From the NCBI GenBank assembly GCA_903813345.2, contig CAIIXF020000007.1:12444714-12506713 (forward strand): DNA of 62,000 nt, written 5' to 3'. This document shows, in pieces, positions 47,906 through 58,445 of the stretch. The DNA is from Owenia fusiformis. Its lineage: Eukaryota > Annelida > Polychaeta > Sabellida > Oweniidae. The notes beneath the pieces are model-generated. The model had not been told where the DNA came from. It worked only from the letters and a program-made list of their open reading frames with translations, and did no database searches. The position numbers were made by a program, and so were the translations under genes. Position 1 is the stretch's first letter; the number at the start of each line of letters is the position of its first letter.

Positions 47906-49718
47906 CACTTCAGTGGAACAGGTCCTTATGAAGTAGACTCATTAGAGACGACATTATCCAGATAAATATATCCTATGGACAGTTTGACCTTTCATAAATA
48001 TGATACGATTGGCTTAATATGACAAAACGACACTCTGGAGAGAAACGAAAACTGTACCTTAATGATGACTTCATTAGATAGATTTGATAGAAATAGGAAA
48101 ATACACTTAGTTTATTTAATATTGCACTGGTAAAGTGAAGTGAATGGACAAATAAATGACTGCATTATTATAAAAACACTGGAAAACCGATACTATAGTG
48201 TATTATTTGTGAACTTATCTATATTAAAGTGCATGTAATTAGTGAAAATTACATCTCCCTAGCCATAGTGGTAAATTAGATTTTGAAGACTATTGGAATA
48301 CAGAATATAAAGAAATGTTTAGTATCTATTTTATATAATGTTACATTGTATTTTCATTTTGAAAAATCTTATCATTTGCAATCGAATAGTTTACGAAACA
48401 CAAAAATTGTCAAATGATTTCTTTCTATTGTTACGAAAACGGACAGGTTAAAAGTACAATTCAGTACACTACAACTTTTTAACTTTTCGTTTACGTAACA
48501 AAAGTAACGATTTATATTGCCGATTCTGGCTTCCTGTGAACTATTCGATTAGACTAATATTAGGTTTTCTTTAAATATAAATTTCTGCGCCGTTCGACGT
48601 CTAAAGGTTGGGCGATAGTGCCCGATTTTCGTATTCGGATCAGAGCAAATATAACTTTGGCAATTTCAATAGACAGTGAATTCTTCAGATAAAATTTCAT
48701 AAGTGCATTATATTTACACATTATGTGACATTGACAAATATTGAAGTCACATTTATTCATAAAGATATAACTTTCCTTCAAAGGTAAATTTTCAGAGTAT
48801 TTTTTGTGTAGAGTCTTATACAAAAGTCTTGACAAAGAATTTCATCCTGCTTGCAGCGAGAAGACGGACCGGTTCGGGGCAATCTGCTTGCAGCGAGAAG
48901 ACGGACCGGTTCGGGGCAATAGCTGAAGAAATTCTTTGTTACAAAGTTTGGCATTTTTTATAAAATCAAACGCGCGTCATTGAAACTCACAAGATGTAAA
49001 TAGCATGTCATTTACATCATACCTTGATGGGGAAAAATATATCTTATATGTTAGAAGTACTAAATAAAAGTTATCGTGAAAATGAGACAGTCGTTCTCGA
49101 GAGAAAAGAGCATAAATGCGCATTTAGAGTGTTTTGGTCCGTTTAAAAATCTGTAAAAAATTGGGGTACTTAAAAGCATCGGGAGGCATCATATATTTCA
49201 AATTAGACACGAGGAAGTCAATATTGAGCAAGTTATGGCTGTTTTAAATTCAAATAAAACCGTTAACCCGTACCGGTCCAGCTTTTGACCCGTTCCGGTC
49301 AATTTTCGTTAGCTGCGTATACCAAGGGTGAATACACACAATTGGTATACATAAGCTACCGACAAGGAACCGGTCTGATACAACAGCGTGACTGATGCGG
49401 TACAATATATTGACATTTTTAGTTACAATTATCCATAGCTTACTAAAAATATTTAATTTTTTCTGTCAAATTTGAAATCTATGATATCTTTGGATATTTG
49501 GAAACTCCCCAATTTTTATGAATTTTTAGACGAAGCATTGTTCGTGAGCAGTGAATAAATTATGAGTTTTATGATTTTTGATTTTTCATGAGTTTTATGA
49601 TTAATTAAATTAAACAAATGAATATAAATAACGTTTTTTTCATTTGTCTGTTCAAAAACTCATGCCTACAAGTGGTGGCGAAAGCACATGCTTGTAGACT
49701 TATGATAACACCATAATT
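47906..49718. other. 3' UTR of four-PAN gene and intergenic
   Basis: 47906 to about 48310 is similar to the 3' flank of the duplicate gene (about 55741-55775 and 57975-58400): both contain ATGATACGATTGG and GACACTCTGGAGAGAAA. The remainder has no supported gene; it contains a 37-bp tandem duplication at 48847-48920. Confidence 0.65.
48847..48920. repeat. Perfect 37-bp tandem duplication in a hairpin
   Basis: The unit starting CTGCTTGCAGCGAGAAGACG and containing GGACCGGTTCGGGGCAAT occurs twice back to back without a mismatch (48847-48883, 48884-48920). Flanking ACAAAGAATTTC (about 48834) and GAAATTCTTTGT (about 48927) form a stem around it. Related CCGGTTCGG/CCGGTCC motifs recur at 49266-49300 and 49370. 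GC-rich in an AT-rich context. Confidence 0.85.
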
Positions 49719-52700
49719 ATGATCTGTTTCACAATTGGTTTTGGGCTTGCTCTATTTAGCACTTTAGAATTCAATGAAATCAATGTTAGAGCAACACCAA
49801 GCGATGAGGCTTTCAAGCGACTTGCACTAGATGTCAATTCACTTTCAATCATGGTTGTTGAACAGCAACGACGTGTAGGAGACCAAGATATGGAAATTGC
49901 TGCGTTGAAAGAAAATGATGGCAAACTGGAAATCATAATTGAACAATTGGAAGAGAAATGTGATGAAAAATGTAAGGGAAACCGCGGCTTTCCGGGAAAG
50001 AGAGGGCTTAAAGGAAATCCAGGTGTAAACGGCAAAGCTGGACCAAATGGGTTAGATGGTGAAAAAGGTGACAGAGGACCAAATGGTACACCTGGTGCAA
50101 AAGGTGAAAAGGGAGACCGAGGGCAAACTGGTTCACCTGGAAATAGTCCAGACGGTGAGTTTATATCCACTAGCCAAATCATTAATTACTTTATGCAAAT
50201 CGATTCCACAATTGTTTAATGAATATTTAATATACGATTCCAACATGAAGTCAATGGTATACCCTGTAGAGGAAACCCGCTTCTTCTTTATTGAAACAAC
50301 TTTTGTTTTGTTGAAATATAATTTTACATAGTGTTTTCGTTGACCACTCACAAAGGTATTTTTGTAGCTTTTGAACAGTTTTTGAAACGACAATAAAGAA
50401 GATAATGAGATGAGGGCTCGTTTAGTCGTCTGGCTGTCTACGCTGTATATTCCTTCTCATAATTTGTGTTTCGTAATTAGCGTAGCGCGCCTACATCAAT
50501 ATCATATTCTTTACTCACTTTACTTTTTGTGTGTGCTACTTGTTAATGTGCTTTGTAAAATATCATTAAAATATACTACTCTACGGGCTGTCAATGCACG
50601 GCATCTTGGTCAACTTTTGTAGAGGTCCTTAGAAGTGTGGTAATTGGACAAGAAAAGAATGAAATATACACATTGCATGTCTTGTACATCAATAGAAGCC
50701 AAGAGTCAATCATGAACTACTTCATCATGGCGTCTAATATAAAAAATATTAGGGTTGTTCGAAAAGTTTTGCACGAAAGCTTCAAGACAAGAAATTTTAT
50801 TATTTTTCCATGAGATGTAATACAGATATACTATCACCCTTCTTACAACCATATGTGAAATTTCAGGACCGTAGACAATGCACTTTCTAAGATACATTTT
50901 ACAAAATTTAAACCAATGGGCCCATAGACCATGTGAAGATGATTACATTGAATTGATTTTGTGAATGCCTTGGCTGAAATGGTTTGGTTAACCTTTGTTC
51001 TGTCAGGTGTCAGTCAGTTTATGCTATAATATAACTAATTGATGTCTAATCTAAATATATAGTAATTAATATGTAGTCTTCCTTTTTAGTAATGTATTAC
51101 TTATATCATAATGTTCACTCCATAAGTAGACGTCTGAAACATTCTACCTCTAGAATAGAAACCCTTCTCATAATTACAGCTACCTTCAATTTCCATTCTC
51201 TCCATTCTCTAAATCTTTGAATACCACTACCAACTATGAAGAAGATTGGTTCATAATGTTATAATTAGGTATATCTGTGCAAACCCTTTTGAACAACCCT
51301 TGTACATCCAAATAAAATGCTAAATACACGTCGCACGAAACTGGGGACAATTAGCGTAACATTATGGCGTCAAAAAACAAAACAAAACAATGAGCAGTAT
51401 AGGGCGCAAACAGCCTTACAACGTCAAAAACGACAAGCGTCACATTTTTTACAAGTTTAGTCAACCTAAAAATAAAATACTTTATCCTTATCTAATCATT
51501 ACAAAATTTACAGGGTAGCAAGATCTCGAGGACAGTATTTCTAAAATGTTTTTGAATTTTGAAAAAAGGTCAAGAAATCCACTTGGGGCGTTAGTAAAAA
51601 TTGATATGTATGGAATTTGTGGTAAAAAATCGATGCGTCACATTTTTTCAAGTCTCGAAAACCAGCTCTTATTTTGATATTATTTGCAAAATAAACAAAC
51701 CGGTTATTGTTTTGTAAATTTCGCCATGACAATATTGTGCAGTTGAATTTTCTTTCAAATCAGACCTAAATTAGAAGGTTAAATGAAGGTAAACTTATTG
51801 CTCGTCCCATTCGCCTTCAAAACCTTACACAATTTTGAAAATTTTAAAAGCGTTCGTATAAGATAATTTGAAATGTAGCCGTTAAGCAATTGTGACGTCA
51901 TAAATGCAAATGTTCCATTGAATAAATTGTGAAATTTAAGTGGGATTTTGATCATTGTTTCAAAAGTTATCTCAATTCCAACGAGCCCTGTAAGCGTAAA
52001 GTGTTACGTCTTACAGCGTATTTGACAATGTCGGAGTATATTTAACTTTAAAAATGTGTTGGATCCCATCAAAATTTTGAAGGAAAAATAATTTCATTGA
52101 AATGCGAATAAAAAATACTTCAAAATGATATGTAAAACACATAGTTGGATTTTTAAATAAGGCAGAGATTAACGTTCAAAGCTGAGATAAGCCCGCATTT
52201 CCCGAATTGTCCCCAGGTCCGTGCACGTCATAAAATTGCTTCAATTCAAATGGTATTTTACGCAATTGATTACAAAAAAGATTTTCCTTGTCATATCGAC
52301 ATTGTCCATTGTATTTGTCATCACTTGAGTATTTATTTACCTGAAACAGTGATAAAGTGGATGCAAGCATGTATAGCGTTAGCATTTATAGGTCCAAGTG
52401 TATCCTCATTTTTAACGATATTTAATATTCTAGCAACTGACAATGACGCCGTCATAACAGTGGCGCCCTCAAGTGAGCCAATCCCACTAGATACAACCGG
52501 GTTTGCACAAATTAACCAGCCGGGACCAACGGGTATGTTCGATAGGGTTAAATATGGTAGTTGGATAATGGAACAGTTTTACTAAACATAAAATTATTCA
52601 TAAAGTTACATAATGTACGGAGCTATCGTATGGAAACATAGAAGTAAATCCTTCTTCTTAGTACACCGGATCACCATTTGAGAATTATGATATATAATTT

Positions 52701-55700
52701 ACTACTCATTTTAAAGCTTACAGTAGTAGCTCGGACAGAATTGTTCAAATGTCACCTTTTCTTTCATAACTTTTTTAATTTTCAGTATTTCCAAAAACCG
52801 ATTCGAAAACAATTCTCACATACAACGAAAATATTTTAGGAATATCTCTTAATTTATCAATATTTTAGGCGTTCATAGTATGAGTGACGCAAATACATAA
52901 TTCATCATTTTGTCTCATATTTGTTCTAAAATAGCAGCATGCTTCGTAAATTTGAACGTTCAGTTGAACGTTGATATTGAAAGAATGACATAGGCCTTTT
53001 AAGATCATGCTGCCATTATTATGAAACTGATGCAATACAGGCCAATTATCAAATACAAGTCAAACTCCCTCCAAAGGGTCATGAACTCAAATCTTTTGAA
53101 ATGGTCGGGGATTGTGTTCAGGAGGATGTGAAAAGGTGGCGCCCCAATGTGTGGGATGTGATGAGAGTATGAGCCCAATCTTTTCAAGAGACCTAAACAG
53201 CCATATCAGAGGCCTTTGAAAACCTTCAACATAATTAACAAGCATTGGTCGAGAAGCGTTAAAAAACAGTGACAGCGTGACCCTATAGCTCCACGAGTTA
53301 AACGAACTAGGGTTGCTAACCCACTCCAGGTAACATTGGAATGGTCGAAAAAACGTTATGTGCTGCGACTCTACCAAGTCCAATATACTGTACATACACT
53401 ATATGATTTTTAAAGGATACATTCAAGTCAATTTAAAACAAAAAGGTTTTAGATGCAGCACTCACCTCATTCCAAAGCAGGGGCCGACTTCTTCATAGAC
53501 ATGACTTCATAGGCCTCTGACATTTCTTAAATATTATTTTTAATTGAACATTCAAATTCACGAAAACATGCTGCCATTTTTTAAATAAATATATGAGACA
53601 AAATGATGAATTATGGATTTGGGTCACTCGTACTATGAATCCCAATAATATTAATAGATTAAAAGATATTTATTAAATATTTTTTGTATGAAAGAATTGT
53701 ATTGTAGTTTTCAAATATGTCATTGGTTTTTGGTACTACTGAAAATTAAAAAGTTATTAAAGAAATAGTGACGCTTGAACAATTCTGTCCGGGCTACTGA
53801 TTTGGAAAATTCATTAATTTCAATCCTAGGCTTTGCGCGAAGAATCTCGTGACCATATATGGTATCCCTAAGAACAATATTGACATAAACAAAGTGCTTC
53901 ACATGTATCTCTCAAAATCAGCCTACTAACAGGAAATCTTGTGTTTTAAAGGGGGTAGATTCGGAGGCATGGCCAATTTTTTCAAATGTGTTTGCAGGTC
54001 TAAACAAAATGTAGTTGTCCGGGTGCTATAGTAAAGGATCGATATATTGGCTCAAATATTTCGTATATCCGTTTTTCTAGCATGCTTTCGGAAAGTTATT
54101 GTACATAGAAAGAACGAAATATTTGAGGGAACGTTACATTATAGTAAGTTATGTTTCAGTACTACCATGTAACAGTTATGCATATCCGGGAATGAACATC
54201 GATGGTGGTCAGCCCTTTCCCAGTAACGGTCTCACCGGCGATCAATGTATCGCAATGTGTAGATCAGAACCCACGTGTATGGCTGTTGACTTTAACTCTC
54301 TGGACGGAAGCTGTTGGGCTCACACCAAATCAACTATGTGCGATCAACTGAAATCAAATAGTGGAATTTATCATGTGAAATTTGTTATATGTGGTACGTG
54401 TTACATTTTGTATATTTTCTCAAGAGCGCAGAAAAAATCATTTTCATTGAATACGAACGCGTTGACAACCCTCAAATAAAGTGTCTATACAGCGCGTCCC
54501 AAAAAACGCAACAAGCAAACATTGTAAAATCACAAAGCCAGTGATGATAACATCAATTTTATTTAATTTATCATGAAGCCATGTGTCTCCTCTTTCCAAT
54601 GGTATGGCATTTGTTTATATCTGATGATGGACCACTGAATAATCATTGTTTTTTCGTGGTTGGGTGAAAAGACTTTGGGCCAAGTTTTGAAATATGCTTG
54701 GTCAACTGATCCAGAAACGGTTTTTCGAAAAACTGTTAAGATCTGCACTTTTAATCCAAACCGTTTATGTAACTTAAGTGAGGAATTTAATCGACGATTC
54801 TGTTGTCCTCTGAGCTATTTTTTCGCAAACATGTAAATTTTCTAAAACATATGATACTGATGATGATTGTGAGAAAAACGTCGTGGAGATTCTGCCTACA
54901 ACACGTGAAATAAGGAAAAAAGAAAAATCGTACCTTCGACGTTCCGACATTTGTTACGGAAACGAACCGTTTCGGTAACCAGCGTAATCGAGCAGATCAG
55001 GAGAAAGAGGAGACACGCGGCTTCAGGGCAAATTAAATGAAATTGATGCAAGCATCACTAGTTTTGTGGTTTTACAATGTTCTTGATTGTTGCGTTTTGG
55101 GACATAGTAGCCGAACAACACAATTCCCAAGTCAGTATATATTTACTCTCATTTCTTCACTTTCAAGGTTAAGTCGCCACATTTTGCATCGATATTCCCA
55201 GGAGAAATCCTAACATAGAATTTTATTGGTTTTGATTATAATTTATTAGCTAAAAATAGGGAAAATTTTGATTTTGATTGGTCTATAACCAAAATATGCC
55301 ATTTTGTGCAACAAATTTTGCGACGTATTTAATTAAAAAAGTCTCTACTCTTGGTGTAATAACTCCAAAATAAACATTTTTTCTTATTCAGCACACGTGT
55401 ACTGTAACTGTTTTCGGTAATTGAGACATTTCCGAGAAAAAAAATAGTATGCAGAGACATGATATGTTAAACAAAACGAGGCCAAAAACGATGTTCCCTA
55501 TATTTAATAAATGAATTTTAATCAAAACCAATAACATTTTATGTTAGGATTTCTCCAAGGAATGTGCATACAAAATGTGGTGACTTTAACTCTTAAAAGT
55601 GAAGAAAATGAGAGTAAATATAAAGACTTGGGACTTGAGTTGGTTCGGCTACTATGTTTCTAGTTTATTAAATATAGTTTGCAATTCAAATAATTTTAAT

Positions 55701-55740
55701 TGTAGCTGGCCAGACACCCCTGCAAAGCAACACATGTTAG
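49719..55740 (+). CDS. Collagen-like / PAN chimeric protein
   Basis: Exons 49719-50154, 52434-52532, 54160-54393, 55706-55740; all introns phase 1, joined frame 267 residues. Exon 1: hydrophobic start (ICFTIGFGLALFSTLEF, signal peptide or membrane anchor), a heptad-like helical stretch (about 40-80), CDEKC as a likely interchain disulfide site, and 18 Gly-X-Y triplets (87-140). The start follows an in-frame TAG at 49695. Exons 2-4 duplicate the last three exons of the four-PAN gene: a shortened linker (DTTGFAQINQPGPT), a PAN domain (179-256) nearly identical to PAN4, and tail GQTPLQSNTC. The sequence shows four compatible exons; that they are one transcript is inference. The collagen exon could instead splice to an unseen exon, and exons 52434 onward could be a pseudogenised fragment. 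AATAAA at 58376. Confidence 0.6.
50155..51326 (+). other. Intron 1 of the chimeric gene, 5' part
   Basis: Starts with G|GTGAGT. No globular-domain exon (such as C1q or fibrinogen-like) that often follows a short collagen stalk could be recognised here. Confidence 0.5.
51327..52229 (+). mobile_element. DNA transposon family A, uninterrupted copy
   Basis: Inverted ends CACGAAACTGGGGACAATT and the complement of CACGGACCTGGGGACAATT; about 903 bp. It is the reverse complement of 5696-6480 plus 11949-12056. It sits in intron 1 of the chimeric gene, about 200 bp before exon 2. No coding capacity. ACGTC occurs at both edges but may belong to the terminus, so the target duplication is not settled. 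Confidence 0.85.
52721..53799. mobile_element. Long-TIR MITE in intron 2 of chimeric gene
   Basis: Arms of about 280-295 bp (52721-53000 and 53505-53799) are inverted copies, ends CAGTAGTAGCTCGGACAGAA and the complement of CAGTAGCCCGGACAGAATTG. About 500 bp of unrelated sequence lies between the arms. No transposase, no clear target duplication. Confidence 0.78.
54491..55101. mobile_element. MITE with CCCAAAACGCAACAA ends
   Basis: 54495-54605 and 54998-55101 are inverted copies (CCCAAAAAACGCAACAA at left, TTGTTGCGTTTTGGGAC at right, and GGAGACACATGGCTTCATGA-type sequence inside). The right terminus touches the next MITE. The left CTATACAGCGCGTCCC end resembles mariner-type MITE ends. Confidence 0.75.
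55102..55658. mobile_element. MITE with ACATAGTAGCCGAAC ends
   Basis: Perfect 15-bp inverted termini (ACATAGTAGCCGAAC and GTTCGGCTACTATGT) extend into arms of about 155 bp (55102-55260 and 55497-55658). It lies directly against the preceding MITE and ends 47 bp before the last exon of the chimeric gene. Confidence 0.8.
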
Positions 55741-55789
55741 CATTTAGACGAAACGGGTCCTTACTGTAAACACAATCGCTACGCTACCC

Positions 55790-56463
55790 ATGAATTGTTA
55801 CACCAAAAATGTGGGTCTCACCAAAACCCTAGGCAGGACACCAATTGGGAAATCTGCTATTACTCCAACTCATTTACAGGACATTAGGAAGCAACTTAAT
55901 ATGGATAATTGCATTCATGTGGTTTTGTGGGGTGTCTGTTTGATGTTTGTTTCTATGGCCTGTTTAGGAGATCTAATGCCCTACCTTCAGAGTTTGACAA
56001 GAGCAAACATTTGTGTAGGAGAGGTGTAAATCCATGGGGGTCTTACTTAATGTAAAATGGTCGAAGACTATTCAGTCTGGAGAGAGAAACCTTGCCAGTT
56101 CCACTTACTGAGATCAAAGGCCATTCTCTTCCTCCAGTACCTGCACTACTATCTGCCCTTGCTGTTACGTTCCCCTTCAGCCCAGACTACCCCTTCTTTA
56201 CTTTGCCCAAAGGTAAACCCTTTCACACTTCTCTGTTTTCATATCTCCTGGGCACTTGCTTGGCTAAGGTAGGTTATTACCGTACTTGTTTTCACCGCAT
56301 TCCTTCAGGAGGGGAGGCTCATCCTTGGACTCTACAAAGAGGCCTTCCCCCTAATGTCATCCAGATTCTAGGTGACTGGGTTTATCTTGAATTACCTGTA
56401 GCTTCAAAAGTAGAAATGGCAAAAATCTTTTTCAACCAACCAACCTTCTACTGCTTTAATTAA
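55790..56463 (+). pseudogene. Degenerate tyrosine recombinase of a YR transposon
   Basis: Two overlapping frames read ITPTHLQDIRKQLNMDNCIH and VVLWGVCLMFVSMACLGDLM, then, after a frameshift, PLTEIKGHSLPPVPALLSAL, PKGKPFHTSLFSYLL and GGEAHPWTLQRGLPPNVIQI LGDW with YLELPVAS. From memory this block order matches the tyrosine recombinase of DIRS/Ngaro- or Crypton-like elements, where the C-terminal box is H-x-x-R-R-G-G-A. Here that box is damaged (HRIPSGGEAHPW), the frame is broken and the N-terminal half is missing. It lies in the duplicated 3' UTR, which it separates into two pieces. Confidence 0.7.
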
Positions 56464-58030
56464 CATCAAGTTTGGGTTGATAATAATAAATGCTATTATG
56501 TAACTACTTTAATGCAATGTAATGTTATGTATTTTATATTGTATTATTACGTAACGTCTATTATTAACGCATTATATAATATTATGTAACTTCTATTAGT
56601 TTATTGTTTTAGTTTAGTTTGATACAATAGCTTATTTGACCAAATTTGCGCCTATATTTCTTAATTGGCATAATTTGAAATTTAAGTTTAATTTCAGTTG
56701 AAATAGATTTAAAGTAATTAGTCTCTATGATTAGTACCCTGTACAAATTTTTAACAGATGCACCTTTTTCCATTTAGCTATTCTACATCATTAAAATGGT
56801 TTATTATATCTTTTTACATCATATTTATTTGTTTCCCAGTTTGGCTTATATAATTTATATTTTGAGACACTTTGTAACATCAATAACAAATGTAACTAAC
56901 AATATGCCATTTTTCAATTATTTCAGCTTGTGATAAGACATACACCCACTATATGGTGTCATTATCACTGATATGTATAAATGTTTTATATGATTTTAAT
57001 AAATAAATAAAAAAAAGTATAGAGGTTGCCTTCTGGTTCTGCAGTTCATGCAAAGGCCATGAACTTTTAATTATGTCTAGGTAATCTTAATCACTTCAGC
57101 TACTGTAGTCAAGCATTAAACATGTAATATTTTTAGCTAATGCTCCCTCCCACCCACCCTTAATTGAATTGGGGTTCACTAGACTGGGAGGTCATTATGT
57201 AACTTCTATTATAATTTATTGTCTATCTTGTATTGGCGAATGCAACTAACGCCTGTCGGCTACCGGATTAACCTTCTATTTTATGAACAATTAATTTATA
57301 TATGAATATGAAAATAGAATGGCATATCATATAGTAGCAGGCACTATTGATATTTGAATGAGTTGCCCATAAAATAGTAGGTTAATCCGGAAGCCGACAG
57401 GCGTTAGTTGCATTTACGAATACAAGCTCAGTTTAGTTAGGTACAAAAAACTATTTGACTAACTATAAGTAGTTTTTGCGTCTATATTTATTAATTGGCA
57501 TAATTGGAAATTTAAAGATGACATTATACAGACAAATCTAAAGTCTTGGGTCACAGTTTGACCAGTTTAATTTCAGTTGAAATAGATTTAAAGTATAGAG
57601 GTTGCCTTCTGGTTCTGCAGTTCATGCGAAGGCCATGAACTTTTAAATATGTCTAGGTAATCGTAATCACTTCAGCTACTGTAGCCAAGCCCTAAACATG
57701 TAATATTTTTAGCTAATGCTCCCTCCCACCCCTTAATTGAATTGGGGTATACTGGACTGGGAGGTCATAATATTATATGCTATTATGTAACTATTTTAAT
57801 GCAATGTAATGTCTGTTACATTTTATGTATTTCATATTGTATTATTACGTAACATCTATTAATTAACCCATTATATTATGTAACTTCTATTGTAGTTTAT
57901 TGTTTAAGTTTAGTAAGGTACAATAAATTATTTGACCAACTTTGCGCATATATTTCTAAATTGGTATAATTGGGAATTTAAAGATGACATTATCCAGACA
58001 AATCTAGTCTTAAGTCACAGTTTGACCATT
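56464..58030. repeat. Diverged tandem segment duplication
   Basis: 57018-57178 matches 57590-57760 (GAGGTTGCCTTCTGGTTCTG, CACTTCAGCTACTGTAG, GCTAATGCTCCCTCCCACC). 56478-56720 matches 57770-57980 (TATTATGTAACT, GTATTATTACGTAAC, TTTGCGC, TATATTTCT). 57516-57562 matches 57981-58027, which is the 3' UTR sequence itself. So a block of about 0.5-1.2 kb was duplicated at least once beside the recombinase remnant. Confidence 0.75.
57239..57413. mobile_element. Short MITE with 46-bp perfect-type TIRs
   Basis: AATGCAACTAACGCCTGTCG and its continuation at 57239-57284 pair with 57368-57413 with only two mismatches. It is about 175 bp long and sits in one of the two copies of the duplicated segment, so it arrived after the duplication. 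Confidence 0.82.
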
Positions 58031-58445
58031 CATAAAGACATAAACATGATACGATTGGACAAATGCGACAAAAAGACACTCTGGAGAGAAAATTAAATCA
58101 TATTATTAATGGTGATTTCATTCGAATTCACTAATCAACACGAATAGAAGATAAAAATAGCATTGAATGGTTTAGAATTACATTAGTTAAGTGTTAAATG
58201 AGGAGTCGACAATGCAATGGATGATTGAATGACCACATTAACAGTATAAACACGAATGGAAATGCAACACTTCATTATTACATTAGTTGGTCTGACATTT
58301 TCTCATTAGAATGGATTTGACAAGTGAAATGATAATTTACTCGATCAGATCTACAACTTCAGCTAAATTAGATCAAATAAACAGAAATGTATAGTATCCG
58401 TTTTGTATTTTTGAGGAGTATATTAAAATCAGCAAATCGTACATG
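58031..58445. other. Distal 3' UTR of chimeric gene
   Basis: Similar to 48000-48310 downstream of the four-PAN gene, with AATAAA at 58376-58381. The stop codon of the convergent LPMO gene lies only 65 bp further on, so the two transcripts probably meet or overlap at their 3' ends. Confidence 0.6.

Noticed and set aside
49700-50182. 160-codon minus-strand frame rich in Pro/Gly/Phe
   Set aside because: It is the antisense shadow of the Gly-X-Y collagen repeats.
56057-56272. Host protein of 71 residues with hydrophobic stretch
   Set aside because: It is an out-of-frame reading of the decayed tyrosine recombinase.
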